Part shown: one piece after another, positions 7,933 through 15,857 of the stretch
Layout: each line of letters begins with the position of its first letter
How positions within the stretch are numbered: the stretch's first letter is position 1
Origin: Clostridium sulfidigenes
GTDB lineage: Bacteria > Bacillota > Clostridia > Clostridiales > Clostridiaceae
DNA length: 64,000 nucleotides
Assembly: GCF_000732635.1 (NCBI RefSeq)
Contig: NZ_JPMD01000015.1
Coordinates: 62,001 to 126,000 of the forward strand
Direction: 5' to 3'
The notes under the pieces: model-generated
The model's database searches: none
Told to the model about the DNA's origin: nothing
What the model saw: only the letters and a program-made list of their open reading frames with translations
Program-made: the position numbers and the translations under genes

Positions 7933-8685
7933 TTATTTAAATAAAAAGCTTAACATTGATATAGATTTATTTTGAATACCTTTATAGAGTATTTCTATTG
8001 TATCACTTTTATCCACCATGCCAAGTATATATAGTAATGGTAAATAGTGATCCTTAGTAGGAATGGCGTTGTTTTTTTTATCTCCATATTCAATTAGGGA
8101 TTCAAAGTTTCTTGATTTTAGATTTGTTACTACTTCATTTTCAAAATCAATAGCCCATTGATATGGAGTAGTATCATAATTCATATCTGCTAAGTATAAA
8201 TTATGGACAATGTTTCCACTGCCTAATACTAAGATATCATGCTCTCTTAAAAATTTTAATTTTTTACCCATTTCGTAATGATATATAGCAGGTTGTGCCA
8301 TATCAATACTAAGGGCTACTACAGGAACATCAGCCTTTGGATACATATGTTTTAAGATTGACCAAACTCCATGGTCAAGACCATATGTATCAATAGGTTT
8401 TATGTCAAGATCTTTAAGCACTCTACTGATTTCAGGAAAACCTGGACATGGATATTTTATTTCATATAATTCATTTGGAAAACCATAAAAATCATATATA
8501 AGTTCTGGATTTTGGGATGTAGTAACTGCAGTGGCACCGTCTGACATCCAGTGAGCAGTAACCACCATTATTGCCTTTGGAGTAGGTAGAGTCTCACAGA
8601 TATTATAAATACTTTTTGTGTAGCTATTGTCAGTTATTATATTCATTGGTGAACCATGCCCTATAAAACCCATTGGGAATTTCAT
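7933..8685 (-). CDS. YgiD-like extradiol ring-cleavage dioxygenase (4,5-DOPA dioxygenase family)
   Basis: Protein of the LigB/class III extradiol dioxygenase superfamily, 250 residues like E. coli YgiD. The opening GHGSPMN (residues 9-15), VTAHWMSDG and DHGVWSILKHMYP carry the His residues expected to bind Fe(II) or Zn(II). Cytosolic; it would open catechol rings such as DOPA, though the natural substrate in anaerobes is unknown. GAGGAG lies just upstream of the ATG. It is transcribed convergently with the PadR unit. Its last bases overlap a weak 17-codon plus-strand frame that I do not believe. Confidence 0.88.
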   Translation of the reverse strand: MKFPMGFIGHGSPMNIITDNSYTKSIYNICETLPTPKAIMVVTAHWMSDGATAVTTSQNPELIYDFYGFPNELYEIKYPCPGFPEISRVLKDLDIKPIDTYGLDHGVWSILKHMYPKADVPVVALSIDMAQPAIYHYEMGKKLKFLREHDILVLGSGNIVHNLYLADMNYDTTPYQWAIDFENEVVTNLKSRNFESLIEYGDKKNNAIPTKDHYLPLLYILGMVDKSDTIEILYKGIQNKSISMLSFLFK

Positions 8686-8798
8686 AATATCACTCCTCGT
8701 CTTAATATACTTTATTATATAACTTAATTTTATTATATCAAAAATAAGGTGAAATATATTTAATAATTATTTTGATTAAAATTTATAATATAGAAGAG

Positions 8799-8845
8799 AT
8801 AAGTGGTAAATATCTAATCATGTCGACAAGCTATTTACCACTTAT
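8799..8845 (-). terminator. Strong hairpin downstream of the ketoacyl synthase-like unit
   Basis: A perfect 14-base-pair stem, ATAAGTGGTAAATA against TATTTACCACTTAT, with an 18-base loop. It lies 20 bases after the stop of the 114-residue gene. The T-tract is imperfect. Confidence 0.65.
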
Positions 8846-8865
8846 TTAAAATTAAGATATGTATT

Positions 8866-9210
8866 TTATAATTTAGATAAATCTGATATAAATTCAATAT
8901 CTACATTTAATGAACTTAACACCCTTTTTAATTGCATTGCAGCAATAGCTGAGCTTGGTGGTGTTGATACTATGTTTTTAAAACCAGTAGCCTTATACAT
9001 TTTAATGCAGTTCTCAAGAATTGGAATCATTTCTGCTTTTGATGTTGATAATTCAGAACTTTCAAGTGCAAGAGTAAAGCTTGATGGAGTTATAGACTTT
9101 ACAGCATTATTATAATCATTTAAGAAATTTTTGCCATCCTCCTCTTGAAAAAATCCTCCTACAGTGATAAATAAGACCTTCTTAGCATTATTAACTTCTA
9201 CTTTATACAT
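8866..9210 (-). CDS. 114-residue hypothetical partner of the ketoacyl synthase III-like enzyme
   Basis: No family recognised with certainty. The alternating pattern (YKVEVNNAKKVLFITVGGFF, then helices and strands ending in VDIEFISDL) looks like a compact alpha/beta domain, perhaps STAS-like. It has one Cys (residue about 68) and no membrane segment. It begins 14 bases after the synthase stop with AAAGGAGG before its ATG, so the two are surely co-transcribed. I infer a carrier, scaffold or regulatory partner of the enzyme. Confidence 0.8.
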   Translation of the reverse strand: MYKVEVNNAKKVLFITVGGFFQEEDGKNFLNDYNNAVKSITPSSFTLALESSELSTSKAEMIPILENCIKMYKATGFKNIVSTPPSSAIAAMQLKRVLSSLNVDIEFISDLSKL

Positions 9211-9224
9211 TTAAAATTCCTCCT

Positions 9225-10211
9225 TTAAAATTTATATAAAAAAGCTCCCATTGTGTATCCAGAACCAACTGAACAAAAAATAACGAGATCTCCCTTATTT
9301 ATCTTTTTAGTTTCTATAGCTCTATTAAGCGCAAAAAACGGACTGGTGCATCCAGTATAACCATATTCATCTGCAACAAAGGTATAAGTGTCACTACTAA
9401 CCTCTAAATTTAATTTATTTAATGTTTCTTTTATATCAGCATGGGAAAACTGTGAAAATAAGAAGTGTTTTACATCTGTTATAGATTCATTTCCTTCTTT
9501 TAAGAGTTTATTGATAAGTTTTACCCATTCATCACTAAAGTAAGACACATCATGATTTACCCAAGCATATTTTTTACTATCTATAGGCAGTTCTTCATCA
9601 TATATATGGGATAATCCACATTCAGGGAAAACCATATATTTATGATTTTTAGAATCAGTATGGAAGGCAGAATTAAGAACCCCACCAGTTTCTTCATCAT
9701 TAGTAAGTAATATTGCAGCTGCACCATCTCCAACAGTAGAATTTACTAACTCACAATCACTTTTGGCAAGGAGTGAGCCATATGAAGCACCAACGATTAA
9801 AGATTTTTTATATTTACTTTTAGATTTCATATAGGTCGCAATGCTATCTATAGCTGTTATCATTCCTATACAATTATCGTTCATGTCATAAGTTAAATCG
9901 CAGTTACATGCATCTATAGCATCTCGTATCAAAAGAGCGTTAGTAGGTATTAAATGTTCTACAGAATCACTAACAAATACAATAATATCTAATTCAGAAG
10001 CCTTAATATTAGCTTTTTTCAAACAGGATTTAGCAGCTTCCACACTCATAGTAAGAGAATTTTCTGTATTATTATCAACTAAATACCTAGACTTCCGTCC
10101 TAAGTGATTTAAAAGTTTTTCTAAATCATGTCCATATTTGTTAATGAAGTGTTGATTCTCTATTCTTTTTTTAGGATGATATATTGATACTTCTTGAATT
10201 TTTATTCCCAT
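9225..10211 (-). CDS. Ketoacyl-ACP synthase III-like (FabH-like) enzyme with altered active site
   Basis: Thiolase-fold condensing enzyme of 328 residues. The nucleophilic Cys is Cys114 in NDNCIGM, and the catalytic His is His257 in FSQFSHADI. The third FabH residue, Asn in the YGNT motif, is replaced by Tyr285 in YGYTGCTS. The glycine-rich VGDGAAAILL (160-169) and the C-terminal SVGSGYTMGAF fit the fold. Start: ATG 10211, because GGGGAGG lies five bases before it; the longer frame from 10229 begins upstream of that site. It is far from other fatty acid genes, so it more likely makes or modifies a special acyl product, or transfers acyl groups without decarboxylation. Confidence 0.86.
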   Translation of the reverse strand: MGIKIQEVSIYHPKKRIENQHFINKYGHDLEKLLNHLGRKSRYLVDNNTENSLTMSVEAAKSCLKKANIKASELDIIVFVSDSVEHLIPTNALLIRDAIDACNCDLTYDMNDNCIGMITAIDSIATYMKSKSKYKKSLIVGASYGSLLAKSDCELVNSTVGDGAAAILLTNDEETGGVLNSAFHTDSKNHKYMVFPECGLSHIYDEELPIDSKKYAWVNHDVSYFSDEWVKLINKLLKEGNESITDVKHFLFSQFSHADIKETLNKLNLEVSSDTYTFVADEYGYTGCTSPFFALNRAIETKKINKGDLVIFCSVGSGYTMGAFLYKF

Positions 10212-10608
10212 AAAGTCCTCCCCATTCACATTTGAATTTGATGTTTAAATATATATTACATATAAACAAAATGGTACAATATATATGTAAAAATTATAAA
10301 TATAGTAAAAAATATATTCTACTGAATTTATTATTCTACAAAAATTTCAAATAAAATAAATTTTTAATATAATATAGTATTATATTTTGATACCACTCTA
10401 TTATTATCGTCACAATTCGATTTACTTTATATGTTTTATAATTTATATTCTTACTTTATTAGAAGCCGATATAAATTTATGCAAAGAGAGGAAGTTGGAT
10501 TAACCTATAACTTTTTTATAGTAGTTGACTCTTGGGTTACCGAAGGGTTTATAATAATAATAGATGGCAAGGTGCACACTTGTAGAGCTTATTTGTTGAG
10601 GTGAAGTT
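10212..10608. other. Divergent intergenic region upstream of the MerR gene
   Basis: Nearly 400 bases, extremely AT-rich from 10230 to 10470, where I see no gene. It must hold the leftward promoter of the synthase unit and holds the MerR promoter described separately at 10525-10555. Confidence 0.5.
10525..10555 (+). promoter_or_regulatory. MerR-type promoter with 19-bp spacer and operator dyad
   Basis: TTGACT (10525-10530) and TATAAT (10550-10555) are separated by 19 bases, the over-long spacer typical of MerR-activated promoters. The spacer is filled by an imperfect palindrome, CTTGGGTTACCGAAG (12 of 15 positions symmetric). It sits 54 bases before the MerR gene, which points to autoactivation on ligand binding. 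Confidence 0.82.
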
Positions 10609-11430
10609 ATGTTTAAGATTGGTGAATTTTCGCGTATGAGTGGACTTTCAATTAATACACTGTATCATTATGACAATGTAGGAATTTTAAAACCTATATA
10701 TATAGACAAATTTACTGGTTATAGATACTATGATGCAAGTCAACTTATAACCATAAATAAAATAATTGCTTTAAAGGATGCTGGATTTTCACTTGTTGAA
10801 ATTAGCAATTTCTTTAATAATAATTCTAGTAATGAGTCGCTTATAGAGGTTTTGGAAGTGAAAGCAGATTTACTTGAAAAGGCACTAGAACTAGAAACAA
10901 GTAGGCTTCAACGTCTTCGTACAAATATATTTTTAATAAAGAATGGAGGCATACCTACTATGAATGAAATTTCAATTAAAAAAGTAGAAAAAATCTTAGT
11001 TGCATCATTGCGAAAATGTTTTGTGAAGGATGGTAATCAAACTTATGATGAATTTTGTGAAAGCCTATGGGCGCAAGTTAATGAATATATAGATAAAGTA
11101 AAAGGAAAACGTACAATTCCGTGTATGACACTTTACCATAAAGACAATACTTCAATACAGGACATGGAAGTTGTAGAACCTATAACAAAATTAATCCCAG
11201 AAGGTGATAATGTTAAAGTGTATGAACTGCCAATGATAGAAAAAATGGCTTGTATAGTTCATAATGGCTCATTCGCTACAATTGGAGAAACCTATGAAAT
11301 AATGTACAAATGGATTTCAGAAAATAAGTATTCAATCTGTGGACCAGTGCGTGAAATATACCATGAAGGTGAATGGGTAACAGATGATCCTAATAAATAC
11401 GTAACGGAATTACAATTTCCTATAAAGTAA
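10609..11430 (+). CDS. MerR-family regulator with GyrI-like effector-binding domain
   Basis: Drug-sensing regulator of the BmrR/TipA type, 273 residues. An N-terminal winged helix-turn-helix (about 1-70, with HYDNVGILKP and GYRYYD) is followed by a dimerising coiled coil (about 75-112). A GyrI-like ligand-binding domain (about 120-273) carries the typical GSFATIGETYEIMYKWI segment. The start is well supported by TGAGGTGA upstream. A 19-bp-spacer promoter lies directly in front, so it probably activates itself when it binds an amphipathic drug. No efflux pump gene is adjacent, so its other targets lie elsewhere or it sequesters drug itself. Confidence 0.93.
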   Translation: MFKIGEFSRMSGLSINTLYHYDNVGILKPIYIDKFTGYRYYDASQLITINKIIALKDAGFSLVEISNFFNNNSSNESLIEVLEVKADLLEKALELETSRLQRLRTNIFLIKNGGIPTMNEISIKKVEKILVASLRKCFVKDGNQTYDEFCESLWAQVNEYIDKVKGKRTIPCMTLYHKDNTSIQDMEVVEPITKLIPEGDNVKVYELPMIEKMACIVHNGSFATIGETYEIMYKWISENKYSICGPVREIYHEGEWVTDDPNKYVTELQFPIK

Positions 11431-11497
11431 TATAATTGACTTTTAATAAAGTTGAACTCAATAGGTCTATATAAAAATAAATAGAAAATAAATATTA

Positions 11498-11538
11498 GAA
11501 TACCGTATTATTCTTTAAAATGAATATACGGTATTTTA
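11498..11538. terminator. Palindromic terminator, family copy A
   Basis: GAATACCGTATTATTC pairs with GAATATACGGTATT and is followed by T-rich sequence. It serves the MerR gene and could serve the converging CMD gene. One of five related copies in the window. Confidence 0.85.
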
Positions 11539-11610
11539 ATTTGTTTTATTTAGATTGGTAGTGAAATCATATGTGTAATCATGATTTTATGGTTAAATAT
11601 AATAAAAATT

Positions 11611-12000
11611 TTATTCTTGCTTTTCTTTTGCTAAATTTATTTCTTCAAGTCTTTTCTCAGCAGCTTTTATTGCTTCAACACCTGTTTTGCATAAAGGATT
11701 AATACCTTTAACAATAGTTACAATGACAAAGGCTTCTACTAATTCTTCCATGGTTAAGCCTGCTTCTATGGCAGCAACTGCATGCGCTTTTGCCCCACTT
11801 ACTTCATCATCCAAACTATCTAATATTGTAAAAATTAATTCCCTAGTCTTTTTAGATAAATGCCCATTTTGGACTGACTCACGCATTACTAAATATCCAT
11901 TTAAACTATCAGGAGAATATTTAGATAGGATTTCAGCAAAGGGAGGACTCCACTTTAATTCATTTTTATAGTAATTAAGTATATTTTCTAAATCATTCAT
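11611..12000 (-). CDS. Carboxymuconolactone decarboxylase (CMD) family protein
   Basis: All-helical CMD/AhpD-fold protein of 129 residues. The core SPDSLNGYLVMRESV, LSKKTRELIFTIL and GAKAHAVAAIEAGLTMEELVEAF is diagnostic. Unlike AhpD it has no CxxC: the only Cys (in PLCKTG) is not part of a thiol pair, so a peroxidase role is unlikely. I chose ATG 12000, since GAGGAG lies ten bases upstream; the in-frame ATG at 12018 contains that ribosome binding site. Substrate unknown. Confidence 0.88.
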   Translation of the reverse strand: MNDLENILNYYKNELKWSPPFAEILSKYSPDSLNGYLVMRESVQNGHLSKKTRELIFTILDSLDDEVSGAKAHAVAAIEAGLTMEELVEAFVIVTIVKGINPLCKTGVEAIKAAEKRLEEINLAKEKQE

Positions 12001-12392
12001 AATTAAATTACTCCTCATTTTGTTATTAATATCTCGAAATTTAAGTTTAAATTAACTATTTTATCTACAGTATAACATATTGTAAAAATTTGTTTTGTAT
12101 GCATTAGAAGTATGACTTATGTAAATTACAAATGTATAGAAATTTTGCATGATATGGTATAATTTCCTTAAATCTGATTTTAAAGTGTAAACATTTACTG
12201 CGTATAAATTAATTTATACAATTTACTCTATAATATATAGTTTTAATAGATATTTTAAGAATTAATTAGTATAGGATTATGATAAGGATTAAAGATAGGA
12301 AGGAGAAGTTAATTATTTTCAGCATGAATTATAAAATGGGGATTCACTTTATTTAGAAAGTAGTGAATGAAAGCAAGGGAGTAAAGAGTGAT
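12001..12392. other. Intergenic region upstream of the Fes-like esterase
   Basis: About 390 bases without a gene. It contains an extended -10 TGGTATAAT at 12155-12163, an 18-bp perfect palindrome at 12202-12219 (GTATAAATT/AATTTATAC), and TATAAT at 12229-12234. A leftward promoter for the CMD gene should also lie here but is not obvious. Confidence 0.5.
12202..12219. promoter_or_regulatory. 18-bp perfect palindrome, candidate operator
   Basis: The halves GTATAAATT and AATTTATAC are perfectly complementary. It lies 10 bases before a TATAAT box, 170 bases upstream of the esterase gene. In AT-rich DNA such palindromes also occur by chance. Confidence 0.35.
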
Positions 12393-13625
12393 ATGAAAAA
12401 ATCTTTATTGAAAAGTAAGGTTATTATTGAATTAGAAAAAAGGGTTAAACAGAATGGACATAAGGCTGTAGAAGAATTTATACATGATTTACAACATAAG
12501 GGTTCTCCAATAATAGAACATATAGAAAATGATGATAAGAATAGCTTAGTTACTTTTATATATGAAGGGAATAAAGAGTGTAAAAATGTTTTGTTTATAC
12601 CTGATATAGGATTAGATAGATTTAAAGATAACTATAGAGATTTTCAAATGGAAAAAATAATGGAAACGGATCTATGGTTTATTACTTATGAAGTAAGAAA
12701 TAATTTAAGATTTATATATTACTTTTCACCAAATGATCCATTGGATGATTATTGGAATGAAAGATTTGGTAGTAGAGTTAAGTATGATAAGTTTTGTAAA
12801 AGAGCATTGAGTTTTGATAAAGAGAATCCAGAAGATAAAGGTTCTTATGTATTAATGCCTAAGTCGCCTGAAGATATTTGGTCAACAAAAATAGAAGATG
12901 TACCAAAAGGAAAAATAGAGGAACATAGGTTTGAAAGTAAAAACTTAGGGGATAAGCGTAGAATCAGAGTTTATACACCTTATGGATATGATAAGAAAGA
13001 AAAACCTTATGGATTTATGGTTTTAACTGATGGTGATGATTATATCTCTACTCTTTCTGCAATAGAAACTTTGAATAATCTTATTGCCGCTAAAGAAATA
13101 CCACCTATAGTTGCTATATTTATTGATTCAACAAAAAATAGAGGAAAAGAACTAAAGTGTAATGATTCATTTTGTAAGTGCATTGCAAGGGAGGTAATCC
13201 CATGGGCTAAAAAAAATTATAATATTTCTAGCATGCCAGAAAAAGCTATAATTTGTGGACTTAGTCTAGGAGGATTAACAGCAGCTTATTTAGGGTTAAA
13301 CTATTCGGAAATTTTTGGAAATGTCCTTTCTCAATCAGGTTATTTTTGGTATAATTCAGAAGACTATGTACCTAATGAGGATTGCTGGATGAGCAAAATG
13401 TTTAAAGAAGTAAATACGCTCAATCTTAAATTTTACCTAGATATGGGGGTTTTAGAAACTAAGTATAAAATTATAGATCCTAATATAAATTTAAGAGATA
13501 CATTGATATCTAAAGGATATAAAGTTGATTTGCGATGGTTTAATGGAGGACATGATTATTTATCTTGGGGAGAAACCTTGGCACATGGATTAATTTCACT
13601 TATAGGAATAAAGAAGAAATTATAA
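12393..13625 (+). CDS. Enterochelin-esterase-like (Fes family) alpha/beta hydrolase
   Basis: Esterase of the Fes/IroD/esterase D type, about 410 residues. An N-terminal beta-rich domain (to about residue 175) resembles the Fes N-terminal domain. The C-terminal alpha/beta hydrolase carries the nucleophile in GLSLGG (Ser near 291) and a His in GGHDYLSW near the end. No signal peptide is seen, so it acts in the cytosol. It would hydrolyse catecholate siderophore or other ester bonds, but no siderophore uptake genes are nearby. The start is uncertain: ATG 12393 is preceded by an AAGGGAG stretch, while in-frame ATG 12363 has none. Confidence 0.85.
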   Translation: MKKSLLKSKVIIELEKRVKQNGHKAVEEFIHDLQHKGSPIIEHIENDDKNSLVTFIYEGNKECKNVLFIPDIGLDRFKDNYRDFQMEKIMETDLWFITYEVRNNLRFIYYFSPNDPLDDYWNERFGSRVKYDKFCKRALSFDKENPEDKGSYVLMPKSPEDIWSTKIEDVPKGKIEEHRFESKNLGDKRRIRVYTPYGYDKKEKPYGFMVLTDGDDYISTLSAIETLNNLIAAKEIPPIVAIFIDSTKNRGKELKCNDSFCKCIAREVIPWAKKNYNISSMPEKAIICGLSLGGLTAAYLGLNYSEIFGNVLSQSGYFWYNSEDYVPNEDCWMSKMFKEVNTLNLKFYLDMGVLETKYKIIDPNINLRDTLISKGYKVDLRWFNGGHDYLSWGETLAHGLISLIGIKKKL

Positions 13626-13763
13626 GAATATAGCAATGTGTACATTAGGAAGGTAAATAAGAACAGTATTCTTTGAAATGGTAATAGATATAAATATATT
13701 AAGAGTATGTTATAATATGTATAAATATGCAATATATAAATTTAAATTACATATAAGCAGTGA

Positions 13764-13934
13764 AACTTACAAAAGGAAAAGTACAATTTGAAAAATACAG
13801 AGCTTTCAGTTCTCAAATTTAATGAAAGAGCTATAAGATTATATAAAAGTTTAGATTTTAAAGTTATAAATGAATTCATAGGAAAAACAGTTAATGGAGA
13901 AATGGAATTTATAACTATGTCAAAAGAATTATAA
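13764..13934 (+). pseudogene. GNAT acetyltransferase C-terminal remnant
   Basis: Open frame without a start codon, closed upstream by TGA at 13761. The last 50 or so residues read like the end of a GNAT enzyme, with FNERAIRLYKSLDFKVINEF matching the usual helix and loop after the acetyl-CoA site. Motif A and the N-terminal half are gone. This is a decayed gene. Confidence 0.7.
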
Positions 13935-13937
13935 ATA

Positions 13938-14118
13938 GAGTTCTTAGTATCAGTACTTTCGATACTTAGAACTCGTTGTCTATTAGGGTAAATCGTTATC
14001 AAAGGACGTAGCAGCTCTTTACTCTGACTTTTAAGAAGCTGGGAGTATTAGAGCTGGTAGTCATCAGATAATTATTGACTACCCTACATATTTGAACTCA
14101 GAATGCAGGGTAGTCTTA
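13938..14118 (+). ncRNA. Structured leader RNA with switchable terminator, upstream of AraC gene
   Basis: Three successive stems: H1 GAGTTCTTAGTATC/GATACTTAGAACTC (13938-13974), H2 AGCTCT...AGAGCT with an inner ACTC/GAGT stem (14013-14055), and H3 GGTAGTCA/TGACTACC (14056-14083). The right arm of H3 can instead pair as GACTACCCT (14077-14085) with AGGGTAGTC (14107-14115), followed by TTATATTTCC, which looks like a terminator. The two states exclude each other. This is the layout of an attenuator or riboswitch. I do not recognise its class. Confidence 0.6.
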
Positions 14119-14159
14119 TATTTCCTTTGTTACAATTAAATATGAAAGGGGAAGGTAAA

Positions 14160-15056
14160 ATGGAATGGGTTGATAGAATGACAGCAACAATAGATTATAT
14201 TGAGAATCATTTGACTGATGATATTATGTATGATGAAGTAGCAAAAATTTCTTGTTGCTCAATGCATCAATTTGGACGTGTTTTTTCTTATGTTGTAGGG
14301 GTATCTTTATCTGAATATATTCGTCGTAGAAGATTAACTCTTGCAGGATTAGATTTACAAAGTAGCAATAAAAAAGTTATTGATATTGCTATAAAGTATG
14401 GATATAATTCGCCCGATGCATTTACTCGTGCTTTCGTCGGAATGCATGGTGTAACTCCTAAGGTAGCGCGCACTTTGGGAGTAAAACTTAAAGCCTATCC
14501 ACCCATCACTTTTCATATTTCAATAAAAGGAGATGTTGAGATGGAGTATCGTATTGAGGAAAAGAAAGAAATAAAATTGGTTGGACTTGTTAAACAAATA
14601 AAGAGGCAGTCTGCTAATGCTGAAGCTAATGATTGGAAAGAAGCTTTAGGTGAAGCATGGGATATTTGGGATGAATTTTTGGATGGTGATATTGATAGGA
14701 AGATAGCATGTGAATACAAACTTTATCGCAGCCCCATGTGGCAGATGGGTTTCACCAAAACTTTAGAAAATGGAGAAACTATACTGGCTATTGGTGCTGA
14801 AGCTGATGAAAATGTTTTAACGGATTTGCAAAGCCATACTATACCAGCAGGAAAATGGGCAGTATTTACTGCAAGAGGAAGCCTCAATGGCAAGGCGCAC
14901 CCAATTGATGTCATGTGGACAAAAATAACAGCAGAATGGCTTCCTAACTGTGGATATGAAAGAGCAGCAGACTATGAACTTGAAGTTTATCTACCAGGAG
15001 ATACAAATGATGATGATTATGCCTGCGAAATATGGGTTCCTATTACTAAGAAGTAG
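14160..15056 (+). CDS. AraC-family regulator with GyrI-like effector-binding domain
   Basis: 298 residues: an N-terminal pair of AraC helix-turn-helix motifs (about 1-105, with IDYIENHLTDDIMYDEVAKI and IDIAIKYGYNSPDAFTRAF), then a GyrI/SbmC-like ligand domain (about 120-297, with the family's WPNCGYE-like segment WLPNCGYERAADYELE). This arrangement is that of Rob/SoxS-like drug-responsive activators in Firmicutes. I use ATG 14160 because GGGGAAGG stands five bases before it; the longer frame from 14103 starts inside the leader hairpin. The structured leader suggests control by transcription attenuation. Confidence 0.92.
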   Translation: MEWVDRMTATIDYIENHLTDDIMYDEVAKISCCSMHQFGRVFSYVVGVSLSEYIRRRRLTLAGLDLQSSNKKVIDIAIKYGYNSPDAFTRAFVGMHGVTPKVARTLGVKLKAYPPITFHISIKGDVEMEYRIEEKKEIKLVGLVKQIKRQSANAEANDWKEALGEAWDIWDEFLDGDIDRKIACEYKLYRSPMWQMGFTKTLENGETILAIGAEADENVLTDLQSHTIPAGKWAVFTARGSLNGKAHPIDVMWTKITAEWLPNCGYERAADYELEVYLPGDTNDDDYACEIWVPITKK

Positions 15057-15110
15057 ATATATATATCCTAAACTTAAAAATATCTATAAAAAATAAATAT
15101 TCGTTGGTTA

Positions 15111-15153
15111 AAATACCGTAGTATTCAGTAATGATTACACGGTGTTTTTATTT
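15111..15153 (+). terminator. Palindromic terminator, family copy B
   Basis: AATACCGTAGTATTCA pairs imperfectly with TGATTACACGGTGTT, followed by TTTATTTT. Confidence 0.8.
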
Positions 15154-15409
15154 TATGATTTAACTATATAGTAAATTGTATAATTAAAATAATATTATTT
15201 GAGAGTTGGATAACATGGTATTTAAAATATAAATTACTATAAAAATATATAGAAAATAATTTGGTTCAATATGGTATAATTTCATTAAGTTTACTTGTTT
15301 TATAGGTCACATATAGGAAAAAGTATTATGAGTTTTAGTGTTTAATGTGATGTTTATTTAAAATAAAATAATTATTTAAATAATGAAAAGTAGGAAGGGG
15401 CAAGTATAG
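15154..15409. other. Intergenic region upstream of first GNAT gene
   Basis: About 255 bases with no gene. An extended -10 element TGGTATAAT lies at 15272-15280, in the same sequence context (ATATGGTATAATTT) as at 12153, 17905 and 28706. Confidence 0.5.
15272..15280 (+). promoter_or_regulatory. Extended -10 promoter TGGTATAAT
   Basis: TG one base before a perfect TATAAT. No good -35 box, as is usual for extended -10 promoters. It lies 130 bases upstream of the GNAT start. The same element follows terminator copies C and D. Confidence 0.6.
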
Positions 15410-15832
15410 ATGATATCATATAAAGTAGGATTAGAAAATATTCAGTGGGATAAACTTTTTGACCTATATAAAAGAGTTGGATTATTGAAACGGTTTATAG
15501 AAAATAATGAATACCACAAAATTCAATCAGCATTTAAAAATAGTTATAAAGTTGTTATAGCATGGGATGATGAAAAATTAATAGGAGCCTGTAGAATGAT
15601 ATCAGATGGCATATGTTATGGCTCAGTATTTGATGTGGGGGTATTGCCTGAATATCAGAAAAAGGGTGTAGGAAAGAATTTAATGAACACACTTTTGGAA
15701 GGAGAAGACTATATACCTATTCATCTTACCGCTACCTTTGGAAATGAGGATTTCTACAAAAAAATTGGTTTTAAAAGGCATAAAACGGCTTACTCTAAAT
15801 ATCCATGGGAAACCATATATACAGAAGAATAA
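15410..15832 (+). CDS. GNAT family N-acetyltransferase
   Basis: Compact acetyltransferase of 140 residues. The acetyl-CoA motif A is clear: VGVLPEYQKKGVGKNLM (about 76-92), with QKKGVG as the pyrophosphate loop. Asn and Tyr of motif B are seen in GNEDFYKKIGFKRH. The size and the C-terminal YSKYPWETIY segment fit small YjcF/ElaA-like clostridial GNATs. AGGAAGGGG precedes the ATG. A second GNAT starts 25 bases after the stop. The substrate is not predictable. Confidence 0.9.
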   Translation: MISYKVGLENIQWDKLFDLYKRVGLLKRFIENNEYHKIQSAFKNSYKVVIAWDDEKLIGACRMISDGICYGSVFDVGVLPEYQKKGVGKNLMNTLLEGEDYIPIHLTATFGNEDFYKKIGFKRHKTAYSKYPWETIYTEE

Positions 15833-15857
15833 GCATGTTATGGAAGGAGTAGTATAA

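Noticed and set aside
7922-7975. 17-codon ORF with GGAGGCGG upstream
   Set aside because: Overlaps the end of the dioxygenase gene on the other strand, is too short, and shows no recognisable sequence.
13764-14002. 86-codon minus-strand ORF (13742-14002)
   Set aside because: It is antisense to the GNAT remnant and the first leader stem; the plus-strand reading carries the family signal.
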